A stretch of 13,303 nucleotides of DNA from DATIYF01 sp035517775 (GTDB lineage: Bacteria; Acidobacteriota; Terriglobia; Terriglobales; Acidobacteriaceae), in assembly GCA_035517775.1 (NCBI GenBank), contig DATIYF010000031.1:1-13303 (forward strand), in the 5' to 3' direction. Below the pieces are notes generated by a model. That model did not search any database, was not told where the DNA came from, and worked only from the letters and a program-made list of their open reading frames with translations. The translations under genes were made by a program, and so were the position numbers. Every line of letters starts with the position of its first letter. Positions within the stretch are counted from its first letter, which is position 1. Positions 12,909 through 13,303 of the stretch are shown piece by piece.

Positions 12909-12931
12909 AATTTGTTCATTCCGAACAAATT
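12909..12931 (+). other. Perfect 9-bp inverted repeat next to the 16S 5' end
   Basis: AATTTGTTC (12909-12917) and GAACAAATT (12923-12931) are perfect reverse complements around a 5-nt loop, ending about 8 nt before the predicted mature 16S 5' end. It directly follows the UUCG hairpin. Confidence 0.55.
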
Positions 12932-12938
12932 TCAGGTT

Positions 12939-13303
<365 letters not shown>

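Larger units (their letters stand above)
12189..12938 (+). other. 750-bp non-coding region and leader upstream of 16S rRNA
   Basis: No convincing protein gene is seen here: the longest plus-strand frame (ATG 12355 to 12627) has no Shine-Dalgarno, no recognisable domain and an atypical composition. The region holds two promoter candidates, a boxA-like sequence and at least six hairpins, listed separately. It is best read as the rrn promoter plus a long transcribed leader. Confidence 0.6.

Overview
The window looks like chromosomal DNA of an Acidobacteriota bacterium, probably class Terriglobia (the Koribacter/Acidobacteriales side). Three things suggest this: the 5' end of the 16S rRNA gene at the right edge, the high GC content, and several protein types I associate with that phylum. 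These are a kinase-like protein with PEGA repeats, a short protein opening with MRDPWEL, a CYRCG zinc-ribbon membrane protein, and a lipoprotein carrying a GLPVYPGA motif. The placement rests on recognition by eye, not on a database search. Nothing points to a plasmid, phage or insertion sequence; this is mostly a housekeeping neighbourhood.

Left part (1-8846). After the tail of an unidentified plus-strand membrane protein, almost everything reads on the minus strand. In transcription order: a large kinase-like PEGA protein, a 3-hydroxyacyl-CoA dehydrogenase (hbd type), rlmH, a 52-aa coiled-coil protein, cobO, accD, folC and plsC. accD, folC and plsC form a lipid/folate group: malonyl-CoA formation, folate polyglutamylation and phosphatidic acid synthesis. 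folC and plsC are 19 bp apart. One small secreted SnoaL/DUF4440-type protein is inserted on the plus strand between the 52-aa gene and cobO. accD is bracketed by short repeats: a heptamer tandem repeat just past its stop and a long imperfect inverted repeat in its leader.

Right part (9154-13303). All genes read on the plus strand: a 42-aa single-span membrane protein coupled to miaA, probably from a leaderless transcript; a lipoprotein-like protein; a zinc-ribbon multi-span membrane protein; a small secreted protein; then about 750 bp without a convincing protein gene, leading into the 16S rRNA gene, which the window cuts after about 365 nt. That 750-bp stretch has two promoter candidates, a boxA-like element and a series of hairpins, some closed by GNRA or UUCG tetraloops.

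The most notable item is the 764-aa kinase-like protein. It keeps the fold landmarks and the ATP-anchoring lysine, but has lost the catalytic Asp of HRD, the Asn of the catalytic loop, the Asp of DFG and most of the glycine-rich loop. It therefore reads as a membrane-anchored pseudokinase with three extracytoplasmic PEGA repeats. Second in interest are the inverted repeat in the accD leader and the structured rRNA leader.
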